In this document: in pieces, positions 1 to 11,955 of the stretch
Layout: the number at the start of each line of letters is the position of its first letter
How positions within the stretch are numbered: the stretch's first letter is position 1
The notes under the pieces: model-generated
Database searches by the model: none
What the model saw: the letters and a program-made list of their open reading frames with translations, nothing else
Told to the model about the DNA's origin: nothing
Source of the DNA: Zygaena filipendulae
Taxonomy: Eukaryota; Arthropoda; Insecta; Lepidoptera; Zygaenidae
Reading direction: 5' to 3'
Assembly (NCBI GenBank): GCA_907165275.2
Contig: OU015664.1
Span: 8,208,001-8,272,000 of the forward strand
Length of the DNA stretch: 64,000 bases
Made by a program: the position numbers and the translations under genes

Positions 1-114
1 ACAAAGTGATCCTAATTTTTTTTTCCTTTTGAGGTACAGAACCTTACAAACAATAAATTATATCCATCCGGATCCAAACACCACATACAGATAGAGAGGA
101 CAATATGTTGTCGG
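1..114 (+). other. possible exon ending at a good donor, identity unknown
   Basis: A pyrimidine-rich run followed by GAG near position 34 and a strong donor (TCGG then GTAAGT at 115) would frame a short exon containing ATG TTG TCG G at its end. No homology is recognised and no partner exon was found downstream, so this could be a chance donor. The left edge of the window truncates any context. Confidence 0.15.
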
Positions 115-360
115 GTAAGTTTCTTTAAATTTCGAAAAACTTTCTTTGCTGGCACCACGCGTATATTTTCCACAATAATCCCTAAACTGTAAATTTTTGA
201 AAAAACCTAAATGAATGGCGTAAAATATTTCGTTACGTTATTGAATATTGTTGTGCTTTATGAATAGTTTTGTGTTCGATAAAACTACCCGGCGACACTG
301 GTTCATTTGTTTTCATGATAAACTAACAATGAGTTGATATCCTTTCTATCTGTTGTATAC

Positions 361-470
361 ATGGAGGACGACTGGAGAGCGCATCGGAGCAATTTTGTTC
401 TAAACACTTCTCACTGATTTACGGCGGGGGCAGAGGCAACATTCACTGCGTGCGATTGGTTAAAATTTTG
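361..470 (+). pseudogene. THAP-domain-like C-terminal half, degraded
   Basis: After ATGGAGGACGACTGG the sequence can be read, with one base missing near 397, as a segment resembling the second half of a THAP zinc finger (W..T.. then ILxSKHF, where THAP proteins have CSxHF). A related segment lies inverted at about 1820-1876. THAP domains occur in P-element-like transposases and host DNA-binding proteins. The match is short and needs a frame correction, so it is tentative. Confidence 0.25.
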
Positions 471-1098
471 TTTACTTTACTGCCGTAAAGTAAACAAAAT
501 TTTTAGGGCTGAAAAGAACAGTAACTAAAAAAATATCGATATCGACAAATTTTTGACTTCTCATTGGTAAAAGTAAGGTCACACTGTTATGGAAGTACTA
601 CTATTTAGTTTAGGGATTGGTCTGCGATGTGATTACGAGTTCGATTTTGAAATAATACAGTTGATAAAATGTTAAAATACAGCTTTATTTTGAAACTAGA
701 CGTGCGTAAAACTCGGTTCATCTATAATCTATAATTCTATATATATATAAAAATGAATCTGCGAAATGTATGTCAACGCATAACTTCCAAACGACTGCAC
801 CAAATTGGATACATAAAATTCTTTTTTTTTTGTAAAATCTATTCACTGGTTTTTAAAATGAATAAGTTTAGAGTATGTTTTACGTATATACTCTTTTGCG
901 TTTTTATTGTTTTTAAAAATAAATGTCAGTCGGGTATCAATATATTTTTTTGCTACGCATGAAGTCAAGTCCACTAAGTGATTTGTAGAGTCTATTTCAA
1001 ATTGGTAAAAGTTTATATCTGGGAATAAATCGTATCCCACGAAAGATTTAAGAACAACGATTGTTAAGTAATTTGGATGATGATTTACTCCGTATAAT

Positions 1099-1314
1099 GT
1101 CAGCTAATTAGCAGTGAAAGTTCTGTCAAAATAGGTCCAATCATTTCGGTTAATTCACCCAAGTGTGCTTTGAAATCCCGCAGTAACTCCAAAGTAGCTT
1201 CATTTACTCCTTAGAGCATTAGCTAATTGCCAGTGAAAGTTCCGTCAAAATCGGTCTAACCGTTTCGAAGATTCACCCGCGTGAACTTTGGAACTCCCGC
1301 AGAAACTCTGTTAA
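1099..1314 (+). repeat. two tandem SINE-tail copies
   Basis: Two diverged direct copies (about 1099-1196 and 1220-1314) share AGCTAATT..CAGTGAAAGTT.YGTCAAAAT.GGTC, then TTCACCC and CCCGCAG.AACTC. They resemble the tail of the dispersed CCCGCGGG repeat family seen elsewhere in the window. Confidence 0.5.
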
Positions 1315-1620
1315 AAATATCCTATGTTACTCAGGAATCATGTAGCATTCTAATGGTGAAAGAATATTTGAAACCTGTTCAGTAGTTTTTGAGTTCATTC
1401 GTCTTTATAATATTATTGTCGATAATTATAAATTGTGTCGATAGAAATTTGTTACGATGCTGCGGACAGCACTATAGGAAGGAAAGAGAGATTTGCTAAC
1501 GTACATATCCGCGTACTAGAAAGAGACAACATGAAAGACATCAACGGGGTTGTCTTAGAAATTAGGAATTACATTTTTTTAATGTTTATATTCAAATTGT
1601 CAAAATTGGATGGAAAATCA

Positions 1621-1705
1621 CTTGCTTGTGAAATGTTATGCCATCCTTCGTGTAACTTGAAGTGGCACTGCGCTTTCCACACCATTTAATTGGACAAATA
1701 GGCAT
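1621..1705 (-). pseudogene. THAP-like N-terminal exon fragment
   Basis: Read on the minus strand from ATG at 1705, the peptide MPICPIKWCGKRSATSSY is followed by KDGITFHK. This is the pattern of a THAP domain start (MPxC-x4-C then GxxFH). The continuation lacks the usual FP motif and no second half follows on the same strand. It is likely a relic of a THAP transposase or gene; a host first exon is the alternative. Confidence 0.35.
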
Positions 1706-2377
1706 TGTTTTTAGGTTTTTTTTTGTCTTTAAAACGAGAGCGCGTGACATGCGTACGTGACCATAGAAACAACTCGAATGACGGAAAAATTCGCTAATAT
1801 TTGCTAAAAGCTCCAAACAGCATTTGTTTGGTGAGTGCGGTTGCCCCCGCATACGCTCTCCAGTCGTCCTCCATGGTTGTATAGTTGCAAAGATTTTTGA
1901 CGGGACACTCACTGGCACTGTGACTAGCTGATATTACAAGGAGTAACTCAGACAACTTTTATCCGAGTTCTTGCGGATATTCCGAAACCGGGTACAGCTA
2001 TAACTTTTACTATATGAATGTAATTAGTGATTCATAGTTTACTAGTTGTTCAATTTATACCATACGTGATGTTACCATTACCATTAATACGTAAATACTG
2101 ATGGTAACAAACATTGTCTCGGTCACTCGAATCGAATGTATTGCGATATACGTCCATTACAAATTAACATAAACAGGAAGCTTCACGGAACCCGTTGAGG
2201 AATTGGCGTCATTATGCGAACAGCGAAGGCGAATTGCGTAAAACCATGAATATAGTGTCAGTCAGACTCGGTGTCGGGCCGCGAATGGAAACACAATTCT
2301 AGAACTTGTGTATAATAATTACAACGACGTAACTCAGGATGATAGGCTGTACTTTAAGGTTTTTAGATCACCTATTT

Positions 2378-2781
2378 ACATCGTGTTAACGAATTAAAAG
2401 TGTTAATGAAAAAACTAGAAAGTAGTTTGTTCAGAATCGACTTCCGAATCAATCGCACCATGTAGGTTATATTTTTTCATTTTACTAGCCTTTGTCTAAA
2501 TTATTTTTAATACAATACTTGGCGCGTATGCCGCGCCGCCCGTAGCAAAAAAATCGAACCGGACATTGACACGTAGGCGCGGGCGTAGCGCTTGAAATTT
2601 CGTAGATAGGTCACCTCCAAATTGCCTCCAAACTAATGTTGAATAACTTTTTGACTATTAATTTTTTTGACATAAAAAAATTTTAAATTTATTTTTTTTA
2701 CATTTTAATCATATTATTATTATTGTTTATTTTTTAAAATGAGGTGTATCAGGTTTTTGGTCAATTCATTAACACGTTGTA
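2378..2781. mobile_element. MITE, ACACGTTGT-end family, diverged copy
   Basis: It is bounded by ACATCGTGTTAACGAATTAA on the left and TTAATTCATTAACACGTTGT-like sequence on the right, with an internal TTGGCGCG segment and TAGATAGGTCACCTCCAAA. The same internal motifs recur in the copies at 26976-27326 and 29289-29646, and a fragment lies at 53491-53564. No coding capacity is visible, so it is non-autonomous. Confidence 0.6.
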
Positions 2782-3289
2782 TAGCAAATAGTTTTTGATA
2801 AATCATTAATTTTAGAAGAAGCCATTAAATTAAATCAATATTCCTTAATGACGATTATAACTAGACCTCTTGCTTTTTTTTTGTGAATGTTCAAATATTT
2901 TTTATTGCAAATCCGCGTGTTTGGTGACTCACTGTAATTTGTTTGAAATGACACAAAAAACATTCTTTGCTTAGTCATTGCAGCTGCTACTTTGTTAGGT
3001 GGACCACCTCGCTTGTGGTTAATAATTTGCTAATTTATACAGCTAAAGCTTGGTGTATATTGTATATACAGTGAATAGTATATAAAAAAAAACATTTTAT
3101 CACTCATAATGACAAAAATTTTAAAAAAATATTTGATTGACTTAATAATTTAGTTAAAAAATAATATAAGTATAGGTAGATACTTAAATAAATTTAATGC
3201 GATACACTAACGACGTACCTACCTACTTTGCGATTAAAAAATAATTTTGTTTCTAAGATTTATTGTTAATTTGTTATGCATAATACACG

Positions 3290-4135
3290 TGGTCAGGGGT
3301 AGGTACAGAAAAGGACATAGGGTCCTTTTTTCCCGGAAATTCCCGCAGGAACTCTGAAAATCGCATAAAATTATGAATAGAAGTTGTCGCAGGGATCAGT
3401 TAAAGGATGTATTAAGTTACTTTGTATCTAGGAATTTCCGCAGGAACTCCGAAATTAATGCGGTTGAAACCGCGGGGAAAAGTAATAACACAAAAGTCTT
3501 AATAATGTTATACTTGTAGAATTCCAATTATGATTTAGTTATTTGTTGATGGTGACAGTCCTTACTTCCTTACTAATATAATATTATAAATGCGAAAATG
3601 AGTTTGTTTGTTTGTTACGCTTTCACGGCTAAACGAGATTTTCCTTTTCCTCCCAAACTGCATCTAGGTATATCGAAAACCCATTCATCCTTCACGTTTG
3701 TTTATCCAGGTTTCCATTTAGACATGAAATAACAATGACTATACATAGAGCATATAGGTACCTACCTAAAATGTTATGTCATATAGTTCAAAGTATTTTA
3801 TATGCTTACTATTCCTTACTAATATTATAAATGCGAAAGTGAGTTTTTTTGTTTGTTACGCTTTCACAGCTAAATGGCTCATCCAATTACCACGAAGTTT
3901 TGCATACACGTTGTCAGGGGTATTTACAGAGAAGGCTACCTACTTTTTATCCCGGAATTCTCACGGAGATTTCGAAATTAGAAACTAAATTTTTTTCATA
4001 ATACCTATACACGTTGTCAAGGGCAGGTACAGAAAAAAATATAGGGTACCTATAGTAAGTAGGTGCTTTTATCTCGGAATACCCGCGGGATCTCCGAAAC
4101 TAACGCGGGTGAAACCGCGGGGAACAGCTAGTTTA
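3290..4135 (-). repeat. cluster of SINE-like CCCGCGGG repeats
   Basis: At least three minus-orientation copies or fragments lie here (about 3290-3475, 3590-3990 and 4000-4135). Each carries parts of the consensus: CACGTTGTCAGGGGTA, then GGAATTCCCGC, then ACTCCGAAAT, AACGCGGGTGAAACCGCGG and GGAACAGCTAGT at the end. TTACTAATATTATAAATGCGAAAGT at their other end is typical of this family. Short ORFs here are repeat-derived. Confidence 0.6.
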
Positions 4136-5489
4136 CATAATAATGTATGAATGAAGGCTTTATTCACAATCATAACCCAACACGTGACCGTTATGAGTCA
4201 CACAGGTACTACCTGCCACTTGAGCAATAGAATGTTGACTTAGTCAGCAGGTCAGAGAAATCAGCGATGTCGATCGGTGAATCAGCGGTCGATCTTAGGA
4301 AGTGTAATAACTGCGGTTTCAAATTATTTTTGTTTCTTTTACATAATCGTCCATTTTCAAGCGTGACAACAATCTATTGATCTGATACTACATACCTTTA
4401 CCTACCTTATGCGACCTTCTTACTATATTATAAATGTGAATGTAAGTTTTTTTCTGCTTGTTATGTTTACTAAAAAGTAATACTCTGTATGCCATAATAA
4501 ACGTTGTAAATATGTTTTTTGGACGTAAAACTTTTTTAAGAACGTGAGAAAGACATTTTTTGTGGCGTGTTATCTTAACGCGCCGTGTTATGGTCATAGT
4601 GAATAAGGGCCCAGTCCGTGTTCTGGGTAACGACTTCTTCAACTATTACGTCTAATATATTAATAAAATAATCATTCTATGTATTATGAACGATGTTTTT
4701 GAATAATATTAGTACTGGAAAAGGCGAAAGTTTTATGTCTTAAATAATTCAAATTTACATTCAAAATCTCTTTATTATTTAGAATCAAATAAATAATCTT
4801 CAACAACTAACCAGTGTCTCTTTGGAGAAACAGTTCCTTGCTCAGGGTAGATATATAAAACTAAATAAAATAGTACATATCATGTTATTCTTGACAGATT
4901 GTCAGCTAGGGGCCGTGGAGTTAAGCGTCGTAAACACTTTACTTAAAAGAAGCATGTGATCGAAGAAATTCTTGTATCCCTAATCTCCAAAGTAGTTTGT
5001 AACGGGAAACTTATCCCCTAGGCGTGTGACTCTTGTAACTTTTTAAGGGGACCGTCAAGGTATTACCATCTAGAACTAGAACGCAATCCCTCAGAGTAAT
5101 AAATAAAATATCCATTACGATCCTTTCACGAATTACCTACGAGTAACTTGGGCGATATTTCTCAAAGCTGATGAAGAATGATCGTTGCATACCGCATTAT
5201 CAAGAAGTAGTCCGTCGATTACTTTATCTGAACTTAGGTACCTATTTATCGGACTTACAAAGCAAACCATTCAACAAAAAATATGTAAACATCGGTAAGT
5301 TTCCATTAATCTTGTCCAATATGTCATATACTATGTTACAAATTTAATTTTGGAGGCGAGTTGTTACGAATATTGAAGATATTTAAATGAAAATGCAACG
5401 GAGTGTATTAATATACAGCTAGCAGGATTCCAACTTATTGAATTTTCAATTTTGTTCTATATTTGTACGCGCACTACGTACTAACCATC
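4136..5489. other. AT-rich intergenic, nothing recognised
   Basis: No coding exon, RNA gene or clear transposon end is seen here. The only structure is a short repeat-like stretch near 4420-4460 (TATTATAAATGTGAATGTAAG). Confidence 0.3.
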
Positions 5490-5790
5490 CTTACTATTGT
5501 TTCTTTGTTACGCTTTCACGGCTAAACGGCTCAACCGATTACCACGAAATTTTGCATACAAGTTGTCAGGGGTACAGAGAAGGACATTTTATCTCGGAAC
5601 TTTATATCTCAGAATTCCCACGGGAACTCCGAAATTTAACGCAAAGGTTTGGTAGCACCGGGGTATCACTGAGTCACGGAAAGAGGAGTTATGAGTTAGG
5701 ACAAATTAATAAAGGTTTATTTATCATAGTCTCAAATTTGGCTGAATGAACAACACGCGAGTAGAGCAGCACGCAACAGCTAGTCATTCA
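5490..5790 (-). repeat. SINE-like CCCGCGGG family copy
   Basis: CTTTCACGGCTAAACGGCTC, then GTTGTCAGGGGTACAGAGAA, then CCCACGGGAACTCCGAAATT and ACAGCTAGT near 5780 match the dispersed repeat, with about 100 bp of unrelated sequence before the end motif. Confidence 0.5.
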
Positions 5791-6129
5791 ATACTAAAGT
5801 AGGTACTTAAATATCATAACGACGTTATAGTAGTTACATTACATAAATACTTAATGTCATTACGTATGTTTACGTTCAAATTTATTTAATTTATTTTTAA
5901 GTAGGTACTATTATTTTATCATATACATCTAGCTACTATCTCTTTAGAACTGATAAACAGATTTTTTTAAAGTTTGTCATTCCTCTATGTTAGGTAGATT
6001 TTATTGAATACAGTACAGGCACAGATAATATAATACTATACTATATAGGTAAACTCCACAATTTCTCGGGAACACAATTGAAGTCATATTTGGACGCCAA
6101 TAAGCAATAACGTGTTAACCCACAAGTTT

Positions 6130-6290
6130 TTTAATTATGTGTTTACTTTATTACATTGTACAAACATCAAAAAAATGTTAAACTCAAAAAAATGTTGACA
6201 CAAAATACACGATTTACTCAAAATTCCTCCAGTGTGGGTTGACACACTATTGCTATATGTCCATTTATATCAAGAGATATTGCATTGGTA
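6130..6290 (+). repeat. dispersed repeat flanking the giant element (left copy)
   Basis: Shares ACACGATTTACTCAAAATTC, TCAGTGTGGG-like and TATCCATTTAT-like blocks with 37140-37310, in the same order and orientation. The spacing from the transposon ends differs on the two sides (about 0.2 and 1.2 kb), so it is not a target duplication. Confidence 0.4.
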
Positions 6291-6512
6291 TATTTCGGTA
6301 AATCGGTTACCCAGGTTACTTTAGAAAATTGGAAATCGGCAACATTTAAGTACAATATTTCTTTTTAATAAGTATATTACTTATATTACTTGAATGATTT
6401 TCTCCACATTTTAATAATTAATTTTGTAAGTCTGATCTCTATAATTCTCAACTTGCCAAATTCGGTTCTGATATCGCGAAGACTTGACCTACATTTCTAT
6501 ATGATTGTCGTA

Positions 6513-6524
6513 CACTGGGAAAAA
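6513..6524 (+). repeat. left terminal inverted repeat
   Basis: CACTGGGAAAAA, preceded by TA. It matches the inverse complement of 35932-35943 base for base, and the right copy extends the A-run. The first ACACGGCT motif follows within a few bases. Confidence 0.6.
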
Positions 6525-6526
6525 TA

Positions 6527-9100
6527 CACGGCTTTTGAACACGGCTACGTTTTGCGTAGCCGTGCAAACGGTTCTGACAACCGAGTTTGGCAGCCGTGTA
6601 AAGAACCGTGTACACGGCTACATGAAACGTAGCCGTGTAAGCGGTTAAGATAGCCGCTTTAGACGGTTACGTGTACCATGTTCGTAATTTTTTCAGCCGT
6701 GTTGAAATCCTAGCCGTGTAGAATTACACGGCTACCTTTTGACTCGGTTGTCGGAGCGGTGTGCACACAACAAACACGGCCTCGGTAACGTTGTTGACAC
6801 GGTACGGTGCACCGCGTGCTTATCACGTTAGCCGTGTCATATATTAAACTTGCTAACATGGCTGTCGGAGCCGTATAGACACGGTACAGCAGGTCGTGTG
6901 TTTATCAAAACTTGGCCACGTTAGCCGTGTCATATAATAAACTTTCTAATACGGCTGTCGGAGCCGTTCTATAAACGGTACAGCTGGCCGTGTGCATAAC
7001 ATAACTTGTTCCCTTTACCCGTGTCATATATTTAACTTGCAAACACGGCTGTCGAAGCCGTTTAGACACGATACAGCAGATCGTGTGCTCGTCAAAACTT
7101 GGCTATGTTAGCCGTGTCATACAATAAACTTGCTAACACGGCTGTCGGAGCCGTTCTATAAAGGGTACAGCTGGTTGTGTGCTTATCAAAACCTGGCCAC
7201 GTTAGCCGTGTCATATATTAAACTTGCTAACACGGCTGTCGGAGCCGTTAAGACACGATACAGCAGGTCGTGTGCTTTTCAAACCTTGGCTACGTTAGCC
7301 GTGTCATACAAGAAACTTGCTAACACGGCTGTCGGAGCCGTTCTATAAAGGGTACAGCTGGTTGTGTGCTTATCAAAACCTGGCCACGTTAGCCATGTCA
7401 TATATTAAACTTGCTAACACGGCTGTCGGAGCCGTTCTGTAAATGGTACAGCTGGCCGTGTGCAGAACATAACTTGTTTACGTTAGCCATGTCATAAAAT
7501 AAACTTGCAAACACGACTGTCGAAGCCGTTAAGACACGATACAGCAGGTCGTGTGCTTTTCAAACTTTGGCTACGTTAGCCGTGTCATACAATAAACTTG
7601 CTAACACGGCTGTTGGAGCCGTTCTATAAAGGGTACAGCTGGTTGTGTGCTTATCAAAACCTGACCACGTTAGCCGTATCATATATTAAACTTGCTAACA
7701 CGGCTGTCGGAGCCGTTCTATAAAGGGTACAGCTGGTTGTGTGCATATCAAAACCTGGCCACGTTAGCCGTGTCATATATTAAACTTGCTAACACGGCTG
7801 TCTGAACCGTTCTGTAAATGGTACAGCTGGCCGTGTGCAGAACATAACTTGTTTACGTTAGCCGTGTAATATATTAAATTTGCTAACACGGCTGTCGGAG
7901 CCGTTTGGACACGATACAGCAGGTCTTGTGCTTATCAAAACTTGGCTACGTTAGCCGTGTCAGAAATGAACCACGCAAACATGGCTGTCGTAGCCGTTAT
8001 ATACCTAAACGGTACAGCGGACCGTGTGCAAAACAAAACTTGTTTACGTTAGCCGTGTCATTAATTATCTTGCAAACACGGCTGTCGGAGCCGTTTAGAC
8101 ACGATACAGCAAGTCTTGTGCTTATCAAAACTTGGCTACGTTAGCCGTGTCAGAAATGAACCACGCAAACATGGCTGTCGTAGCCGTTATATACCTAAAC
8201 GGTACAGCGGACCGTGTGCAAAACAAAACTTGTTTACGTTAGCCGTGTCATTAATTATCTTGCAAATACGGCTGTCGGAGCCGTTTAGACACGATACAGC
8301 AGGTCGTGCGCTTATCAACACTTGACTACGTTAGCCGTGTCAGAAATGAACCACGCAAACATGGCTGTCGTAGCCGTTATATACCTAAACGGTACAGCGG
8401 ACCGTGTGCAAAACAAAACTTGTTTACGTTAGCCGTGTCATTAATTATCTTGCAAATACGGCTGTCGGAGCCGTTTAGACACGATACAGCAGGTCGTGCG
8501 CTTATCAACACTTGACTACGTTAGCCGTGTCAGAAATGAACCACGCAAACATGGCTGTCGTAGCCGTTATATACCTAAACGGTACAGCGGACCGTGTGCA
8601 AAACAAAACTTGTTTACGTTAGCCGTGTCATTAATTATCTTGCAAATACGGCTGTCGGAGCCGTTTAGACACGATACAGCAGGTCGTGCGCTTATCAACA
8701 CTTGACTACGTTAGCCGTGTCAGAAATGAACCACGCAAACATGGCTGTCGTAGCCGTTATATACCTAAACGGTACAGCGGACCGTGTGCAAAACAAAACT
8801 TGTTTACGTTAGCCGTGTCATTAATTATCTTGCAAACACGGCTGTCGGAGCCGTTTAGACACGATACAGCAGGTCGTGTGCTTATCAACACTTGACTACG
8901 TTAGCCGTGGCATAAATGAACCTCGCAAACATGACTGTCGTAGCCGTTATATAACTAAACGGTACAGTGGACCGTGTGCAAAACAAAACTTGTTTACGTT
9001 AGCCGTGTCATTAATTAACTTGCAAACACGGCTGTTGGAGCCGTTTAGATACGATACAGCAGGTCGTGTGCTTATCAACACTTGGCTACGTTAGCCTCTT
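6527..9100 (+). repeat. left subterminal satellite-like array, ~95-bp monomer
   Basis: About 24 monomers of 94-96 bp, each starting with a short hairpin (ACGGCTGTCGGAGCCGT) and ending with GTTAGCCGTGTCA. The first 300 bp hold irregular ACACGGCT and AGCCGTGT motifs in both orientations. From about 7860 the monomers alternate between two types, giving a 190-bp higher-order unit; the units at 8116-8305, 8306-8495, 8496-8685 and 8686-8875 are nearly identical. The ORFs of about 69 residues in each unit are by-products of the repeat. In CACTA elements such subterminal repeats are binding sites for an element-encoded protein; that role is inferred here. Confidence 0.9.
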
Positions 9101-9476
9101 ATGGAATGGCTGTGTGTTAATAACAGCGCCATCTTTGATTCCAGACTGGAACCACTAGATGGTTTATCTAGGTAAGATCATCATCAGCTAATTTAGCAAG
9201 TAGTTTAAGATTAAGTCGACAGAGGGCGTTATAATCCGAACCACTTAGAATGAGCTTTGCAAATAATTATACAAATTTTGCAAATAATTATTACACAAAA
9301 GAAGGAATAACACGCCGTTTTTACTGTCTGCAACCTAACCCTGAAGCCGTTCACATTCCTTCAGTGAACATAATCCTTTTTTGCCACATGAGTGTCTTAT
9401 CTGATAAATGTGACTCACTGATATCTGATGCATGTTCAGACATGCAGTCTAAGGAGAGAATCCACCCTAGAAAAAA

Positions 9477-9660
9477 GCGGCCAAGTGCGGACTCGCCCAT
9501 GAAGGGTTCCGTAGCAGCAAGTAACATTAATATAAAAGTTCTTGTAGTTCGTTGTAACTTTGATCGATGTTTTAATAATATTGTAATTTTTTATTGCGGT
9601 TTACGATCTATGACGTATTAAAAAAAAACTACTTACTAGATCTCGTTCAAACCTAGACCC
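9477..9660 (+). repeat. dispersed repeat with GGCCAAGTGCG head
   Basis: The head GCGGCCAAGTGCGGACTCGC followed by CCATGAAGGGTTCCGTAGCA and later TAGATCTCGTTCAAAC is a familiar lepidopteran interspersed repeat. A reverse-oriented head is at about 23545-23580. The 123-codon ORF starting at 9250 runs into it and is not supported as a gene. Confidence 0.5.
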
Positions 9661-9832
9661 AATATGCATTACTCTGTATTGCGAATTTGCGATTATATTA
9701 CGCGCTATACACAGCAGACGCCACAGATTCACTTTAAATAAAATTTAGTGCGTGGACATTTATACAGGGTGGAAAGTTAAAACGGGGCAGTAAGGGCAGC
9801 TACTAACACGAACGGAAACAAATTACGAAAAT

Positions 9833-11028
9833 TAAAACTGACTTCCAAAAACACAAAGCCAAAAAGCTAAAAATAAAAAGCTACAAATTACAAAATACCG
9901 ATTTAATCCCAAAAGACAAAAACACACGTAATTATTATTGGTTTGTGATACCACTGATCGGTTTGAATTCGGTGACAAGCCCGCTGGTGTCTGCCCACTT
10001 GGGTCGTTCTGCTTACGAAGAGCTGGTGGTGGGAGTCGACTGAGCCCATCTACCCCCTCCATATTCATACCTACCTATCAGTGGTAGCACAAACCAATAA
10101 TAATATTACGTGTGTTTTTGTCTTTTGGATTAAATTGGTATTTTGTTATTTTTAGCTTTTTGACTTTGTGTTTTTGAAAGTCAGTTTTAATGTTTTTGTT
10201 AAAATTGTGTTTATTTCTCGCTTTTAAGTGACATAGTTCGTAATTTCTCTAAGTTACAATAGCCTAATGTCAACTGCTCATCGCCTTTTACAAAATATTG
10301 CCTTTCCCGACACAGGGACGTCAATTATTGAGGAGTTCTCCTAGTACATCACTAACAGTTCCACTTCACCATATACATTGTGACGAGCATAAATTGTTTA
10401 GAACCCATATTAAAGCTAACGATTCGGAACCTGTGAAATACCTATTATTGAGTAGTTCCGATAACCATCTGTGGTCTTCATCATCAGTTCCACTTCTTCA
10501 AATTTTGCTTTCCGAAAGCAAATACACGATTTACTATAAAAATACAAAAATCGCTATAGGTGTACCTATAATTTTTGAAGAGTTCCCTCAATTACTCCAA
10601 GATTCCACCATCAGATCTTGACTATCCCCTTTTAAACAAAAAAACAATTTTCGAAATCGCTCCAATCAGAACCCGTGAAATACGTACTATTGTTGAATAG
10701 TTCCGATGACCATCTGTGGTCTTCATCATCAGTTCCACTTCTTCAAATTTAGCTTTCCAAAAGCAAATGAACGATTTACTATCAAAAATACCCAAATCGC
10801 TATAGGTGTGCGTATAATTTTTGAAGAGTGCCCTCGATTTCTCCAAGATTTCATCATCAGATCCCGATTTGGTGGCAATGGGACCTAATTGGGAGTATAC
10901 CCTTTCAAACAAAAAAAGAATTTTCCAAATTGGACCAACCGCCTTCGAGTAATCAGTGAACATACATAAAAAAAAAACATACATACAATCGAACATAGAA
11001 CCTCCTCCCTTTTGGAAGTCGGTTAAAA
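9833..11028 (-). repeat. 1.2-kb composite repeat, minus copy
   Basis: Bounded by GACTTCCAAAAACACA on the left and TTTGGAAGTCGGTTAAAAAG on the right. It contains an internal inverted pair (about 9838-9945 and 10095-10196, ATTTTTAGCTTTTT and GTTTTTGTCTTTTGG motifs) and two tandem blocks with TCATCATCAGTTCCACTTCTTC. A plus-strand copy is at 22198-23436. ORFs of 100-150 codons in both copies read the same repeat and are not genes. Confidence 0.75.
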
Positions 11029-11150
11029 AGAAACGCATCGCATCGCGCCATGTCGCATCATGCATCCGCCACCACCGGGCGGATGCGTATTGCGTGGCGC
11101 GTGGCGCGGCTCGCGGCCCAGCCGCCCAGCCAATGGCAGTCGTTGAATGC
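11029..11150. other. GC-rich pocket, no gene recognised
   Basis: A local GC-rich stretch with GCATCGCGCC, GGATGCG and GCGTGGCGCGTGGCGCGGC repeats. It could be part of a repeat edge or a former promoter. No exon is defined. Confidence 0.25.
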
Positions 11151-11575
11151 TAGGTACCTACTCACTCTCTCGCAAAAACGACAATACAATCGACGTGGAC
11201 AACAGAATAGATTATTCAATAATGAATTAACTATAGGTAATATGCACAGAGAAAAATTCTAATAATTAAAAATTTCATGCACCATGTTAGGTTAGCATCG
11301 TAGGTTAGTAACGTAAGTATCCATCAAAAAATTCAATGGCAATTGGCAATATTAAATTTGAAACAATGTATTCATAGACTACATTATAATATTTTTTTTT
11401 AAACGGTCAAGTTGTCTCTCAGAGACTGTACACACGTAGGGACATGTTTATTTATTAAAAGTATTCCTCATAAATGTAATTTTTTTTAATTGAGATATTT
11501 TAAGCTATATCGTAATTCGTAGCCCGTAAAGAACATGTTCAAACTTGTTCCCAATGTTCCCGCATTTCTACTTGA

Positions 11576-11955
11576 ATGGGTGTGTATATATATATCTATA
11601 GTATAATATATATATGTAATAATATGTGTAGTATATACCACGTTTGTTTGGTTTCCACGACACAAGCTTATAACTTAGTGTGGGATCAAGTACATCTGTG
11701 TGTTGTGAAGTGGATTATTATTATAAAAAGAAAAAAAAAAATTAAGGTCACAAGTCGCAAAAGCACAACTGCTGACTGCAGAGTGCAGACTGTAGTGCAG
11801 ACTCAAGATTCAAGACTACTCAACCAAAAATTTATAAAAAGTAGGTAGGTAGGTACCTACCTACCATCCATGTAGGTAGGTACTTTTAATCCCGGAACTA
11901 CTTCGGGAACTCCGAAATTAAAGCGGATGAAGCCGCGGGGAACAGCTAGTATTCC
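11576..11955. repeat. SINE fragments
   Basis: The block GGTTTCCACGACACAAGC then AACTTAGTGTGGGATCAAGT matches the tail of the tRNA-headed SINE at 59039-59310. It is followed by a GGTAGGTACC palindromic simple repeat (11840-11885) and a minus-strand CCCGCGGG-family end (GCGGATGAAGCCGCGGGGAA, then ACAGCTAGT). Confidence 0.5.

Noticed and set aside
7905..9094. Series of 69-79-codon ORFs with near-identical proteins
   Set aside because: They are translations of the 190-bp repeat unit; they overlap end to end at the repeat period and have no independent coding signal.
9250..9621. 123-codon ORF
   Set aside because: Its second half is the GGCCAAGTGCG repeat head and the first half is AT-rich low complexity. 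No domain is seen.
10622..11065. 147-codon minus-strand ORF and the similar 174-codon ORF at 22084-22608
   Set aside because: Both lie largely in the 1.2-kb composite repeat; similarity between them is repeat identity. The latter also overlaps exon 3 of gene 1 only at its start.
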